A stretch of 64,000 nucleotides of DNA from Mycobacteriales bacterium (lineage in GTDB: Bacteria > Actinomycetota > Actinomycetes > Mycobacteriales > SCTD01): assembly GCA_030697205.1 (NCBI GenBank), contig JAUYQP010000047.1, forward strand, positions 1 through 64,000, given 5' to 3'. Each line of letters starts with the position of its first letter. Within the stretch, counting starts at the first letter, position 1. The position numbers and the translations under genes were made by a program. The notes below the pieces were generated by a model. The model was not told where the DNA came from. It searched no databases and worked only from the letters and a program-made list of their open reading frames with translations. Shown piece after piece: positions 8,740 to 17,516 of the stretch.

Positions 8740-11700
8740 TCAGACCAGGGCGGTCGCAGCGTCGGCGCAACGCTGCGCGTCGAGGGGTTGACCGACGGAC
8801 CCGAAGCCCTCCGCGGCCGCCGCGAGGTGGCGCAGCGCGGCCTGCTCGTCGCCCTCCGCCCGCGCCCGGTGACCGCGGACCTCGTCGACGGCGGCGTACC
8901 AGCCCGGCAGGCGCATGAGGATCGTCGTCAGCTGCGCGGCGGCCTGCTCGTAGGCCCGCGCCTGCTCCGCGCGTCCCCCGGCAGCGGCGGCCAGCGCAGC
9001 CGGCACAGCCAGGTTGATCCGGCAGCCGGGGCAGGTCTCCATCGAGCCGTGGACGGCCTCCTCCGCCTCGTCGAGGGCGGCGAGCGCCGCAGCGGGCGAG
9101 CGCGCAGCGGCGATCCGTGTGCCGTAGATGCGGTCGAAGAGGTGGAAGCCCAGCCCTGACTCGCGGGCCACATCGAGCGCCTCGTCGAGCAGGGCGTCCG
9201 CGCGGTCGGGGTCGCCGACCGCGAGGGCGTGCGCCGCGAGCCGTTCCAGGGCGAGGGCCTCGCCGCCGTTGGCACCGATGGCCCGGTGCAGCTGCACTCC
9301 GGCTGCCAGGTCACGGCCGGCCTCGTCCAACCGGCCCATGAGCAGCAAGGCCTCCCCACGGAAGGTCACCGCGAAGGCCTTCCCCCGGGCGGCACCGAGC
9401 CGGTCGGCCTCGGCCTCCAGCGCCCGCGTGAAGTCGATGACCTCGCCGTAGGGCTGGCCGCCGTACAGCAGGCGCTCCGCCACGCAGAGCTGGCCGTCGA
9501 AGACCGTGACGGCGACCTCGGGCAGGGCGTAGGTCTCGCGCAGGCCGGCGCGCATCGTGCGGGGCAGCTCGCCCTTCACGTGGGCAGCCGCGGCCTCCGC
9601 CCAGGACGCGATGACCATGGCGGAGGGGTCGCCCGAGGCGATGGCCAGCGCTCGGGTCTCGGCCGCCATCGCCACACCGACGTCGGGGTCGGCATGGCCC
9701 ATGGCGGCGGCTCCGCACATCGCGAGGGCCTGGGCGAGGCGTCCCTGCAGCGTCGTCGGCTGCAGCCCGTCCAGGGCGAGCAGCGCACCGGCCGGGTCGC
9801 CGGCGCGCACGGACGCCAGTGCCTGCATGGCCAGGACGTCGTCGCGTTGACCTGCGGGCAGCGCACCGGCCGCCGCCGCGTAGGCCGAGGGCGCACGCTC
9901 GTCGCCGCGCGCCTCCAAGCACTGCGCGCGCAGCCGTAGCGCCTCGGCGTGGCCGGGCTCCTGCGCCAGCAGGACGTCCAGCCGTGCCAGCGCGTCGGCG
10001 TAGGCGCCCAGGCCCACGGAGCGCTGGGCCGCCAGCAGGAGCCAGGGCAGCGCCTCCCGGGGGCGCTCACCGGACAGCCAGTGCGCCGCGACGACCTCGG
10101 GGGCGGCGCCGAGCTCGGCGAGGCGCCGGGCCGCGTCACGGTGCACGGCGACCCTGCGGTGGGGCGGCATCTGCTCGACCAATACTTGCCGGACGAGGTC
10201 GTGACGGAAGGCGTAGGAGGACCCCCGGACCACGAGGACCCCTGCCGCGAGCGCGGCGTCGAGCACGGCGAAGGCCTCCGGCTCGGCGAGACCGGTCAGT
10301 GCGAGGACCGCGGCGGGGTCGAGACCGTCGGCCGCGACCGCGAGCCGCTGGACCATGGCCCGCGTGCCCTCATCGAGGTCGACGAGCCGAGCGGCCACGG
10401 CCTCGTGCACCGAGGTGGCGCTCCTGCCGTCGCGGGCTCCGCGGGCGAGCTCCTGCAGCACCAGGGGGTTGCCCTGGGCGCGCCTGACCAGCGGCAGGAG
10501 CACGTCGTCGGCCAGCCCGTCGGCGGTCGCCGTCACGAGCGCGGCGGCGTCGCCGTCGTCGAGCGGGGGCAGCTCCACCACCGTCGACGCCTCGTGCCGC
10601 GCGAGCCGGGCGACGACTCGTTGTAGTGCCTGGCCGGCCGCCTCGGGCCGGTATCCGAGCACGACGAGCAGGCCGGGCCCACCGGACGACGCCAGGTGAC
10701 CCAGCGCCTCGACGGCATCGTCGTCGGCCCAGTGCACGTCGTCGACGACGAGGACGGTGCCGGCCCCGCCTGCGGCGGCTCGCAGCAGCCGCCGCACGGC
10801 ACCGATGACCTGGTGCCTCGTTACCGGGCCGCTGGGCCCGACCTGCGGGCCGGCCAGCGGCGACAGCTCGGCGAGGAGCCCGCGGGTCGGGGCGGGCAGT
10901 CGCTCGAGGAGCCCGCGGTCGCCGCCGAGGAGCACCTCGACGGCCTGCACGAACGGCGCGAACGGGCCTTCGTCCGCACTCGCGCGCACCCGCACGACGC
11001 GCCACCCCGCCTGCTCGGCCCGCGCGCCCAGCGCAGCGCACAGCGCCGACTTGCCGATGCCACCGGGCCCGCGCACGACGAGTGCACTGCGGCTGCCTGC
11101 CCGCGCCGGAGCGAGGGCCGCCTCGGCTGCAGCGAGCTCGAGGTCCCGTCCGACCAGCGACTCCGGCTCCGACGGCACCATCCCCGCGACGCAGTCGGCG
11201 TAGAGGCCCTGCACCACGGCCCCGGGCCGGGCGCCGACGTCCCTCTCCAGCACGGAGCGCAGCCGGGCGTAGGCCCGCAGGGCGCCGTGGCGGTCGGAGG
11301 AGGCGAGCGCCACGCGCATCAGGCCTGCCGTGGCTGCCTCGTCCGTCGGGTCCGCGTGCACCAGCGACGCCCAGTCACCGCTGCGGCGCAGCAGCTCCAG
11401 CCAACGGGTCCGCAGGACCTCACGGCGAGAGCTCACCCACTCGTCGTAGGGCGACCCTGGCAGCAGGTCGCCGGCGTAGAGCCGGGCGGCGTCGGCGCAG
11501 GCTGACGAGTCCTGCGATCGCAGGGCCAGGGCGGCGGCCTGCTCGAACGCCGTCACGTCCAGCGCGACGGGCTGGTCGGGCAGCAGCTCGACCTGTCCGC
11601 CGCGCAGGACGACGCCGCGGTCCCCCAGCACGGTGCGTGCGTGATGGGCGGCCTTGCGCAGGTTCGCGGCTCCCGCCGCCACGTCGAGGGTCGGCCACAG

Positions 11701-11868
11701 CGCGTCGACGACCTGCTCGCGGTGCAGGCGCCGCCCGTCCGCGAGGCAGAGCAGTTGCACCAGCTCGACAGCCCGGCGGGTCGGCCAGGCGTCGGACGGC
11801 AGCCGGCGACCCGCGCGCTCGACCGTGAAGCCACCGAGCATCGCGATGCGCACCGCGTCCGTCGTCAC
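8740..11868 (-). CDS. BTAD/SARP-type transcriptional regulator with ATPase and TPR domains
   Basis: 1042 residues. The start is a GTG at 11868 with GAGGAGG about five bases upstream. The N-terminal about 95 residues form an OmpR/SARP winged helix (IAMLGGFTVERAGRRL, then RREAVELVQLL-like RRAVELVQLLCL). A bacterial transcriptional activation domain follows to about 235. Next is an STAND/AAA ATPase with Walker A GPGGIGKS (267-274) and Walker B VLVVDDVHW (372-380), then helical TPR-like repeats rich in Ala, Arg and Leu from about 590 to the end. This layout equals AfsR-like regulators that bind DNA when ATP and ligand states change. Likely targets are the adjacent cupin-rhodanese genes or itself. 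Confidence 0.85.
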   Translation of the reverse strand: MTTDAVRIAMLGGFTVERAGRRLPSDAWPTRRAVELVQLLCLADGRRLHREQVVDALWPTLDVAAGAANLRKAAHHARTVLGDRGVVLRGGQVELLPDQPVALDVTAFEQAAALALRSQDSSACADAARLYAGDLLPGSPYDEWVSSRREVLRTRWLELLRRSGDWASLVHADPTDEAATAGLMRVALASSDRHGALRAYARLRSVLERDVGARPGAVVQGLYADCVAGMVPSEPESLVGRDLELAAAEAALAPARAGSRSALVVRGPGGIGKSALCAALGARAEQAGWRVVRVRASADEGPFAPFVQAVEVLLGGDRGLLERLPAPTRGLLAELSPLAGPQVGPSGPVTRHQVIGAVRRLLRAAAGGAGTVLVVDDVHWADDDAVEALGHLASSGGPGLLVVLGYRPEAAGQALQRVVARLARHEASTVVELPPLDDGDAAALVTATADGLADDVLLPLVRRAQGNPLVLQELARGARDGRSATSVHEAVAARLVDLDEGTRAMVQRLAVAADGLDPAAVLALTGLAEPEAFAVLDAALAAGVLVVRGSSYAFRHDLVRQVLVEQMPPHRRVAVHRDAARRLAELGAAPEVVAAHWLSGERPREALPWLLLAAQRSVGLGAYADALARLDVLLAQEPGHAEALRLRAQCLEARGDERAPSAYAAAAGALPAGQRDDVLAMQALASVRAGDPAGALLALDGLQPTTLQGRLAQALAMCGAAAMGHADPDVGVAMAAETRALAIASGDPSAMVIASWAEAAAAHVKGELPRTMRAGLRETYALPEVAVTVFDGQLCVAERLLYGGQPYGEVIDFTRALEAEADRLGAARGKAFAVTFRGEALLLMGRLDEAGRDLAAGVQLHRAIGANGGEALALERLAAHALAVGDPDRADALLDEALDVARESGLGFHLFDRIYGTRIAAARSPAAALAALDEAEEAVHGSMETCPGCRINLAVPAALAAAAGGRAEQARAYEQAAAQLTTILMRLPGWYAAVDEVRGHRARAEGDEQAALRHLAAAAEGFGSVGQPLDAQRCADAATALV

Positions 11869-12145
11869 AGGACCTCCTCACCCCGCGCCGACCCTGCCAT
11901 CCCTGATCGTGTTGGTCCACGACGGGACCAGCGTCACCCGGCCGGCTCAATGAGGGCAGCGTCACGACCACGGGCCGCTGTCGTCCGACTGCACGGGCCT
12001 GACCAGCTCGGCGTTGCGTCAGCAGTAACTGTCACCTCAGGGATGGGCTTTTTGTGCCGGTCCACCGATCCGCGAGGGGTGACAATCAGAGCCAGCGGGC
12101 TGGACGCGCCTGCAATCCCGTGGGAGCACGGGCCGAGGAGGTCCG
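11869..12145. other. Intergenic region between two divergent regulators
   Basis: 277 bp separate the BTAD regulator start (minus) from the GGDEF gene start (plus). It must contain both promoters. The only symmetrical element noticed is TGGTCC at 11913-11918 with GGACCA at 11925-11930, a 6-bp inverted repeat with a 6-bp spacer, which could be an operator near the BTAD start. A GCTTTTT run lies at about 12046-12052. No small gene was supported. Confidence 0.4.
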
Positions 12146-14005
12146 TTGAGCGGCCGCGGCGACTCTCCTGGGTCCCGTTCCTGGAGCGTGGACGACGTCG
12201 TCGCCCTGTCGGCCGAGTTCCGCGACGAGTACGCCAAGCTTCGCGACGAGCTCGCTCGGCAGCGCGACGAGATCGCCCGGCTGCGCGACGACGTGGCGCG
12301 TGATCGCGACCGAGCCGCGCTCGAGCGCGCCCGGCAGGCCGAGCAGGCAGAGGGCGACGACGCGGTCGACCTGATCGACCTGACCGCAGGAGTGGACGAG
12401 CAAGGAGCCCGACGGGACCGCGCGGCGGACCGGCGCGACCGGGTCGCCGCCGACCGCGACCGCGTGGATGACGTGTCCGAGACTGCTCCGTCCGCGGGGG
12501 CGCTCGACGGGACGGAGGTCACGACACGGGCCGGTGCCTCCCGTCAGGCAGCCGCACTCGACCGACTGCGTGCCGCCGAGGACCGCACCGCAGCTGCCCT
12601 GGAGAGGAGCCACTCGCGAGTGGAGCGGTCCAGGTCGGCCGACGACCGCAGCGCCTCCGCGAAGGAGCGGGTCGAGGCTGCCAGCGACCGCAGCTACGCG
12701 CACGCCGACCGTACGGCGTCCGCCACGGAGCGCACGACGGCCTCCTTCGACACGGTGACGGCCGAGCTGTGGCGGGCCGCGATCGCTCAGGCCCCGCTCG
12801 GCGTCATGGAGTTCGACGACGACGGCACGATCGTCAGCGCCAACCCGGCGCTGCACCGCCTGCTCGACTACCCGGACGGACAGCTGGAGGGCAGGAACTA
12901 CGTGAGCGAGGTGGTGCACCCCGACCAGCGGGATCAGTCCGCGCAGGTCCTCGCCCACCACGTCGCCCGGGGAGCTGGGACCCACAGCGAGGTCCAGCGC
13001 CACCTCGTGACGGCGACCGGCGCGCACAGGTGGGTCCTGGGAACCGAGGTGCGGATCAGCAGTGCGGATGGCGCGCCCGATCGCATGATCGGCTTCCTGC
13101 TCGATGCCACCGCGGCCCGGCTCGACCGCCAGCGCCTCGCGGAGGCCAACGCGCGGTTCGAGAAGCTTCTGCAGTTCAGCACCGACGCCATCCTCGTCCT
13201 CAACGCCGGCGTCGCGCTCTACGCCAGCCCCGGTCTGGCCGCCGTGACCGGCAGCACCTCGGCGTCTGCCGTCGGCGCGAGCGTCCGCACCCTCTTCCAC
13301 CCCGACGACGTCCCCGCCATCGAGGCCATGCTGGTCGAGATCACCAACGGAGCCGTCGCGGTCATCGGCTTCACGGCTCGTGTCGCCCACGTCGACGGGC
13401 GATGGCGGCACGTGGAGGCCACCGCGTCCGACCAGGCCGGTGACCCCGCCATCGGCGGGACCGTCGTCAACATGCGTGACGTGACCGACCGGCTCGACGT
13501 GGTGAACCGCCTTGCCCACCAGGCCACGCACGACGACCTCACCGGTCTCCCTAACCGGTCGCTGCTGCTCAAGCTCCTCGAGCAGGCCCTGGCGCGGGCG
13601 GCCCGCTTCGGGAAGCCGTGCGCTGCGCTCTTCCTCGACCTGGACCACTTCAAGGACGTCAACGACACATTTGGCCACGACGTGGGCGATACCGTGCTGA
13701 CGGCGACGGCCGAGCGACTCCGCGCGCTCGTCCGCCCGGGCGACAGCGCGGCACGGCTGGGTGGAGACGAGTTCGTCGTCGTGGCCGAGGACGTCGACGA
13801 CCCTGTCGTCGCGTTGGCCCTTGCCGAGCGCATCCGCGCGGGCATCGCCCGACCCGTGTCCCTGCCGGGCGGCGGGACGATCGGCGTCAGCTGCTCGATC
13901 GGGATCGCGCGGTCTGCCGTGCTTGCCCCCGAGACCCTGCTCCGTGAGGCCGACGAGGCGCTCTACCGCGCCAAGGCGCTGGGACGGGACCGGTCCGAGG
14001 GCTGA
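12146..14005 (+). CDS. Diguanylate cyclase with charged coiled-coil N-terminus, two PAS domains and GGDEF
   Basis: 619 residues, starting with TTG 12146, which has GAGGAGG five bases upstream. Residues 1-205 are extremely rich in Arg, Asp, Glu and Ala with heptad-like repeats (KLRDELARQRDEIARLRDD, later RRDRVAADRDR), predicting a long coiled coil. PAS1 spans about 210-330 (RAAIAQAPLGVMEFDDDG), PAS2 about 335-450 (FEKLLQFSTDAILVL) and the GGDEF domain about 455-619. The catalytic GGDEF is intact near 540, and the I-site RPGD is five residues before it. It should synthesise cyclic-di-GMP under product inhibition. The stop TGA abuts the stop of the convergent acyl-CoA dehydrogenase with no gap. 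Confidence 0.9.
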   Translation: MSGRGDSPGSRSWSVDDVVALSAEFRDEYAKLRDELARQRDEIARLRDDVARDRDRAALERARQAEQAEGDDAVDLIDLTAGVDEQGARRDRAADRRDRVAADRDRVDDVSETAPSAGALDGTEVTTRAGASRQAAALDRLRAAEDRTAAALERSHSRVERSRSADDRSASAKERVEAASDRSYAHADRTASATERTTASFDTVTAELWRAAIAQAPLGVMEFDDDGTIVSANPALHRLLDYPDGQLEGRNYVSEVVHPDQRDQSAQVLAHHVARGAGTHSEVQRHLVTATGAHRWVLGTEVRISSADGAPDRMIGFLLDATAARLDRQRLAEANARFEKLLQFSTDAILVLNAGVALYASPGLAAVTGSTSASAVGASVRTLFHPDDVPAIEAMLVEITNGAVAVIGFTARVAHVDGRWRHVEATASDQAGDPAIGGTVVNMRDVTDRLDVVNRLAHQATHDDLTGLPNRSLLLKLLEQALARAARFGKPCAALFLDLDHFKDVNDTFGHDVGDTVLTATAERLRALVRPGDSAARLGGDEFVVVAEDVDDPVVALALAERIRAGIARPVSLPGGGTIGVSCSIGIARSAVLAPETLLREADEALYRAKALGRDRSEG

Positions 14006-15787
14006 TCAGAACCACGCGTCGTGCATGTCCAGCGCCGTGCGGTCGAGGCTGTCGAGCAGGTCGAGCTGCGGCCCGGTGCGGGGCAGCTCGTGCGCGAAGA
14101 AGAAGCGCGCCGCCTGGCGCTTACCGTCGTAGAAGTCGCCCGACCGGCCGTGCGCAGCGAGCACCTGCTCGAGCCACACCCAGGCGACGACGACGTGCCC
14201 CACCGCCTCGAGGTAGGCCGTCGCGTTCGCCAGCGCGAGCTCCGGGTCGCCGGTCCCCCACAGCTTGGTGGTGGTCGCGACGACGCGCTGCACCGCGCTC
14301 GAGAGCTCACCGGCCAGCCGCGCCGGCTCGTCACCGAGCGCCAGCGCGGCGTCCGTCGTACGCCCGATGGTCTCGACCAGCAGGGCGAGCCCGGCGCCAC
14401 CGCCCATGACGACCTTGCGGCCGAGCAGGTCGAGCGCCTGGATGCCGTGGGTGCCCTCGTGGATGGGGTTGAGGCGGTTGTCGCGATAGTGCTGCTCGAC
14501 GTCGTACTCGCGGGTGTAGCCGTAGCCGCCGTGGACCTGGATCGCGAGGCTGTTGGCCTCGAGGCACCACTGCGACGGCCAGCTCTTCGCGATCGGGGTG
14601 AGGACGTCGAGCAGCAGGCCCGCGCGGTCTCGGTCGGCCTCGGTCTCGCCGGTGCGCTGCTCGTCGAGCAACCGGCCGCAGTAGAGGTTGAGGGCCAGGG
14701 CACCCTCGACGTAGGACTTCTGGGCGAGCAGCATGCGGCGCACGTCGGCGTGGGCGATGAGCGGGACCTGCTTGGTCGACGGGTCCTTCGCGGCCACCGG
14801 CCGGCCCTGCGGGCGGTTGCGCGCGTAGTCGAGCGAGGCGAGGTAGCCGGTGTAGCCGAGCGCGGTGGCCCCGAGCCCGACACCCACCCGGGCCTCGTTC
14901 ATCATCGTGAACATCGCGGCCAGTCCTCGGCCCTGAGCGCCGACCAGGTGGCCGACAGCACCGGGCTCGCCGTCGGGCCGGTGGGTGCCCTCGCCGAAGT
15001 TGAGCATCGTGTTGACGGTGCCGCGAAAGCCCATCTTGTGGTTGAGCCCGGCGAGCACGACGTCGTTGCGCTGGCCGTCGGGAAGCACCTTCGGCACCAG
15101 GAAGAGGCTGATCCCCTTGACCCCCGGGGCGTCGCCGGGGACCTTCGCGAGGACGAGGTGGACGATGTTGTCGGACAGGTCGTGGTCGCCCGCCGAGATC
15201 CACATCTTGTTGCCGAAGAGTCGGAAGCTGCCGTCGGGCTGCGGCTCCGCGCGCGTCGCCACGTCGGCAAGGCTGCTGCCGGCCTGCGGCTCCGACAGGC
15301 ACATGGTCCCCGTGAAGCGGCCCTCGACCATCGGCAGCACCCACTGCTCGACCTGCTCCGGACTGCCGTGCTCGAGGAGCAGGTTGGCGGCCGCCATGGT
15401 GAGGAAGTAGTAGGCGCTCGTGCCCGTGTTGGCGGCCTGGAACCACGCGAAGCAGGCCCCCGTGACGCTCGCCGGCAGCTGCATCCCGCCGACGGCTGCG
15501 TCCATCGAGCTGCCGATCAGCCCCGACGCGGCGAAGGCCTCGAGGGCCGGCTTGACCTCGTCGTGGACGTGCACGCGGGTGCCGTCGAAGCGCGGCTCCT
15601 CGCTGTCGTTGCGCTTGTTGTGCGGGCGGAAGCGCTCGGTCGCGATCTGCTCGGACAGCGCCAGGACCGCGTCGAAGGTCTCGCGGCTGTGCTCGGCGAA
15701 GCGCTCCCTGCTCGTGAGGTCCTGGACGCGCAGCCACTCGAAGAGCAGGAAGTCGAGGTCACGCCGGGACAGCAGGATGGAGGCCAT
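14006..15787 (-). CDS. Acyl-CoA dehydrogenase with C-terminal extension
   Basis: 593 residues from the ATG at 15787. The flavin- and substrate-binding middle domain shows FTGTMCLSEPQAGSSLADV and FGNKMWISAGDHDL. The C-terminal helical domain has VHGGYGYTREYDVEQHYRD and IHEGTHGIQALDLLGRK, whose Glu is the usual catalytic base position of this group. It is longer than the standard 380-residue enzyme because of an extra C-terminal helical domain, as in FadE5- and DmdC-like members. It oxidises an acyl-CoA to the 2-enoyl-CoA with FAD and electron-transferring flavoprotein. Chain-length preference cannot be read off. Its start is 35 bp from the divergent Mur-ligase gene. Confidence 0.9.
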   Translation of the reverse strand: MASILLSRRDLDFLLFEWLRVQDLTSRERFAEHSRETFDAVLALSEQIATERFRPHNKRNDSEEPRFDGTRVHVHDEVKPALEAFAASGLIGSSMDAAVGGMQLPASVTGACFAWFQAANTGTSAYYFLTMAAANLLLEHGSPEQVEQWVLPMVEGRFTGTMCLSEPQAGSSLADVATRAEPQPDGSFRLFGNKMWISAGDHDLSDNIVHLVLAKVPGDAPGVKGISLFLVPKVLPDGQRNDVVLAGLNHKMGFRGTVNTMLNFGEGTHRPDGEPGAVGHLVGAQGRGLAAMFTMMNEARVGVGLGATALGYTGYLASLDYARNRPQGRPVAAKDPSTKQVPLIAHADVRRMLLAQKSYVEGALALNLYCGRLLDEQRTGETEADRDRAGLLLDVLTPIAKSWPSQWCLEANSLAIQVHGGYGYTREYDVEQHYRDNRLNPIHEGTHGIQALDLLGRKVVMGGGAGLALLVETIGRTTDAALALGDEPARLAGELSSAVQRVVATTTKLWGTGDPELALANATAYLEAVGHVVVAWVWLEQVLAAHGRSGDFYDGKRQAARFFFAHELPRTGPQLDLLDSLDRTALDMHDAWF

Positions 15788-15822
15788 GCCGCCCAGTATC
15801 CGCCCCCGGTAGCGTCTCGCGC

Positions 15823-17508
15823 ATGCCGCACCGGCCCGACGAGGCACCCCCCGGGCTGGTCGAGCTCCGCTTGCTCGACGGGCCCAACCTCTACTTCCCG
15901 ACAGCGACCGTGAAGGTCGTCCTCGACGTCACCGGGCCGCTGCACGCACCCGACCTCGCGTCCTGGGCGGCCGGGCTCGGTCGCGCCGACGAGCGACCGG
16001 GTACGCCGGACAGCGACCTGCGCCGCAAGGCCCTGCTGAGGGTGGCCGCCACGACCACCCGGGCCCTCGCGGCCGCGGCCGGGACCGGACGGCTCGCCGT
16101 CCGCGCCCGCAGCGGACCGGGGCCGGCCGAGGTCACCGTGGCCTTCCCCTGGCGGCGCCGCGAGCGCGGCCGGGCGCTCGGCGTCGCCCTGGCGGCAGCC
16201 TTCGCCGGGGTGCCCCTCGACGTCGCGGTCGCGCCCGTCCGGTCGGCCCGCGGCGAGGCCTCGTCGACCCCTCGGCCGCGCATCCCGGTCGTGGCGGTCA
16301 CCGGCACCAACGGCAAGACGACGACGACGCGGCTGGTCGCGCACATGGGGCGCTGCGCCGGGCGGGTCGTGGGGTGGAGCAACACCGACGGCGTGTGGGT
16401 CGACGGCGAGGTCGTCGAAGAGGGCGACTGGTCCGGCTACGGCGGGGCGGGTCGGGTGCTCGAGGACCCGGCCGTCACCCTCGCCGTCCTCGAGACCGCG
16501 CGCGGAGGCCTGCTGCTGCGCGGCTTCGGTGCGGCCTGGAACGACGTCTCGGTCGTCACCAACGTCAGTGCCGACCACCTGGGGCTGCAGGGCATCACGA
16601 CCCTCGACCAGCTCGCCGAGGTGAAGGCGATCGTGCCGCGCTCGACCCGGGCCGGCGGGTGGTGCGTCCTCAACGCCGACGACCCGCGGGTCCTCGCGAT
16701 GCGCTCCTCGTCGAAGGGGCGCCCGTGGGCCTTCTCCCTCGACCCCGACTCACCCGGGCTCCGGGCGGCGCTCGACGCCGGCGGCCGCGGCTGCACCCTG
16801 GCCGACGGCCAGCTCGCCGTCGTCTCCGGCGACTGGGAGGTCGACGAGCTGGTCCCGGTCGTCGACGTCCCGATGACGTTGTCCGGCCTGTCGACCCACA
16901 ACCTCGCCAACGCCCTCGCCGGTGCCGCGGCCGGGCTCGCGATCGGGCTGCCGCGCGAGGCGGTCGTCGAGGGGCTGCGGACCTTCCAGCCCGACGCGGC
17001 GCTCAACCCGGGGCGCCTCAACCTCTACGACGTGTCCGGTGCGGTGGTGTGCCTCGACCTCGCCCACAACGAGGACTCGCTGGCCGCGCTGCTGCGCGTC
17101 GTCCACGGTCTGCGGGTCCCTGGCGCGCGGGTCATCACGGTGCTCGGCGCGGCGGGCGACCGCGACGACGACGCCTTGCGGGCCCTGGGGCACCAGGCCG
17201 CGCACGGGTCGGACCTCGTGGTGATCGGTGAGAAGGAGCGCTACCTGCGTGGTCGGCCTCGCGAGGCCATGACGGCGCTGTTCCGCGAGGGGCTCGCCGA
17301 GGGCGGGATGCCCGAGGTCGACGCCTTCCCGGACGAGCTGTCGGCCCTGCAGGCGGCCGTGTCCCGGGTCCACCCGGGTGACGTGGTCGCCTTCATGTGC
17401 CACGCCGACCGGGCGCCGTGCGAGGACTGGCTCCGCTCCGCCGGCGCGGTGGCGCTGACCCCTGCGGCCGTCCGCGAGATGATCACCAAGGCAGCGGCGC
17501 GACGGTGA
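15823..17508 (+). CDS. Mur ligase family protein: CphA-like N-domain plus Mur-ligase domain, no ATP-grasp
   Basis: 561 residues. Residues 12-38 (LLDGPNLYFPTATVKVVLDV) align with the first strand region of the neighbouring cyanophycin synthetase (YRGPNFWSYDPAVHLVVDL). Residues about 90-127 match the end of the CphA N-domain (a PGxxxV..A pattern followed by GxxxGxxLA). The Mur ligase ATP site GTNGKTTTT (160-168) and the CphA-type ARGGLLLRGFG, SADHLGLQGI and CVLNADDP follow. The roughly 300-residue ATP-grasp domain that adds Asp in CphA is missing. All ATP-binding residues look intact, so it should catalyse ATP-dependent amide-bond formation, as the CphA M-domain does when it adds Arg. The substrate is unknown. 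It converges on cphA with 8 bp between stops. Confidence 0.8.
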   Translation: MPHRPDEAPPGLVELRLLDGPNLYFPTATVKVVLDVTGPLHAPDLASWAAGLGRADERPGTPDSDLRRKALLRVAATTTRALAAAAGTGRLAVRARSGPGPAEVTVAFPWRRRERGRALGVALAAAFAGVPLDVAVAPVRSARGEASSTPRPRIPVVAVTGTNGKTTTTRLVAHMGRCAGRVVGWSNTDGVWVDGEVVEEGDWSGYGGAGRVLEDPAVTLAVLETARGGLLLRGFGAAWNDVSVVTNVSADHLGLQGITTLDQLAEVKAIVPRSTRAGGWCVLNADDPRVLAMRSSSKGRPWAFSLDPDSPGLRAALDAGGRGCTLADGQLAVVSGDWEVDELVPVVDVPMTLSGLSTHNLANALAGAAAGLAIGLPREAVVEGLRTFQPDAALNPGRLNLYDVSGAVVCLDLAHNEDSLAALLRVVHGLRVPGARVITVLGAAGDRDDDALRALGHQAAHGSDLVVIGEKERYLRGRPREAMTALFREGLAEGGMPEVDAFPDELSALQAAVSRVHPGDVVAFMCHADRAPCEDWLRSAGAVALTPAAVREMITKAAARR

Positions 17509-17516
17509 TCATCTCG

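Noticed and set aside
14021-15913. 630-codon plus-strand frame opposite the acyl-CoA dehydrogenase
   Set aside because: Antisense shadow with Arg/Val/Leu-biased composition and no motifs; the minus-strand gene has clear family motifs.
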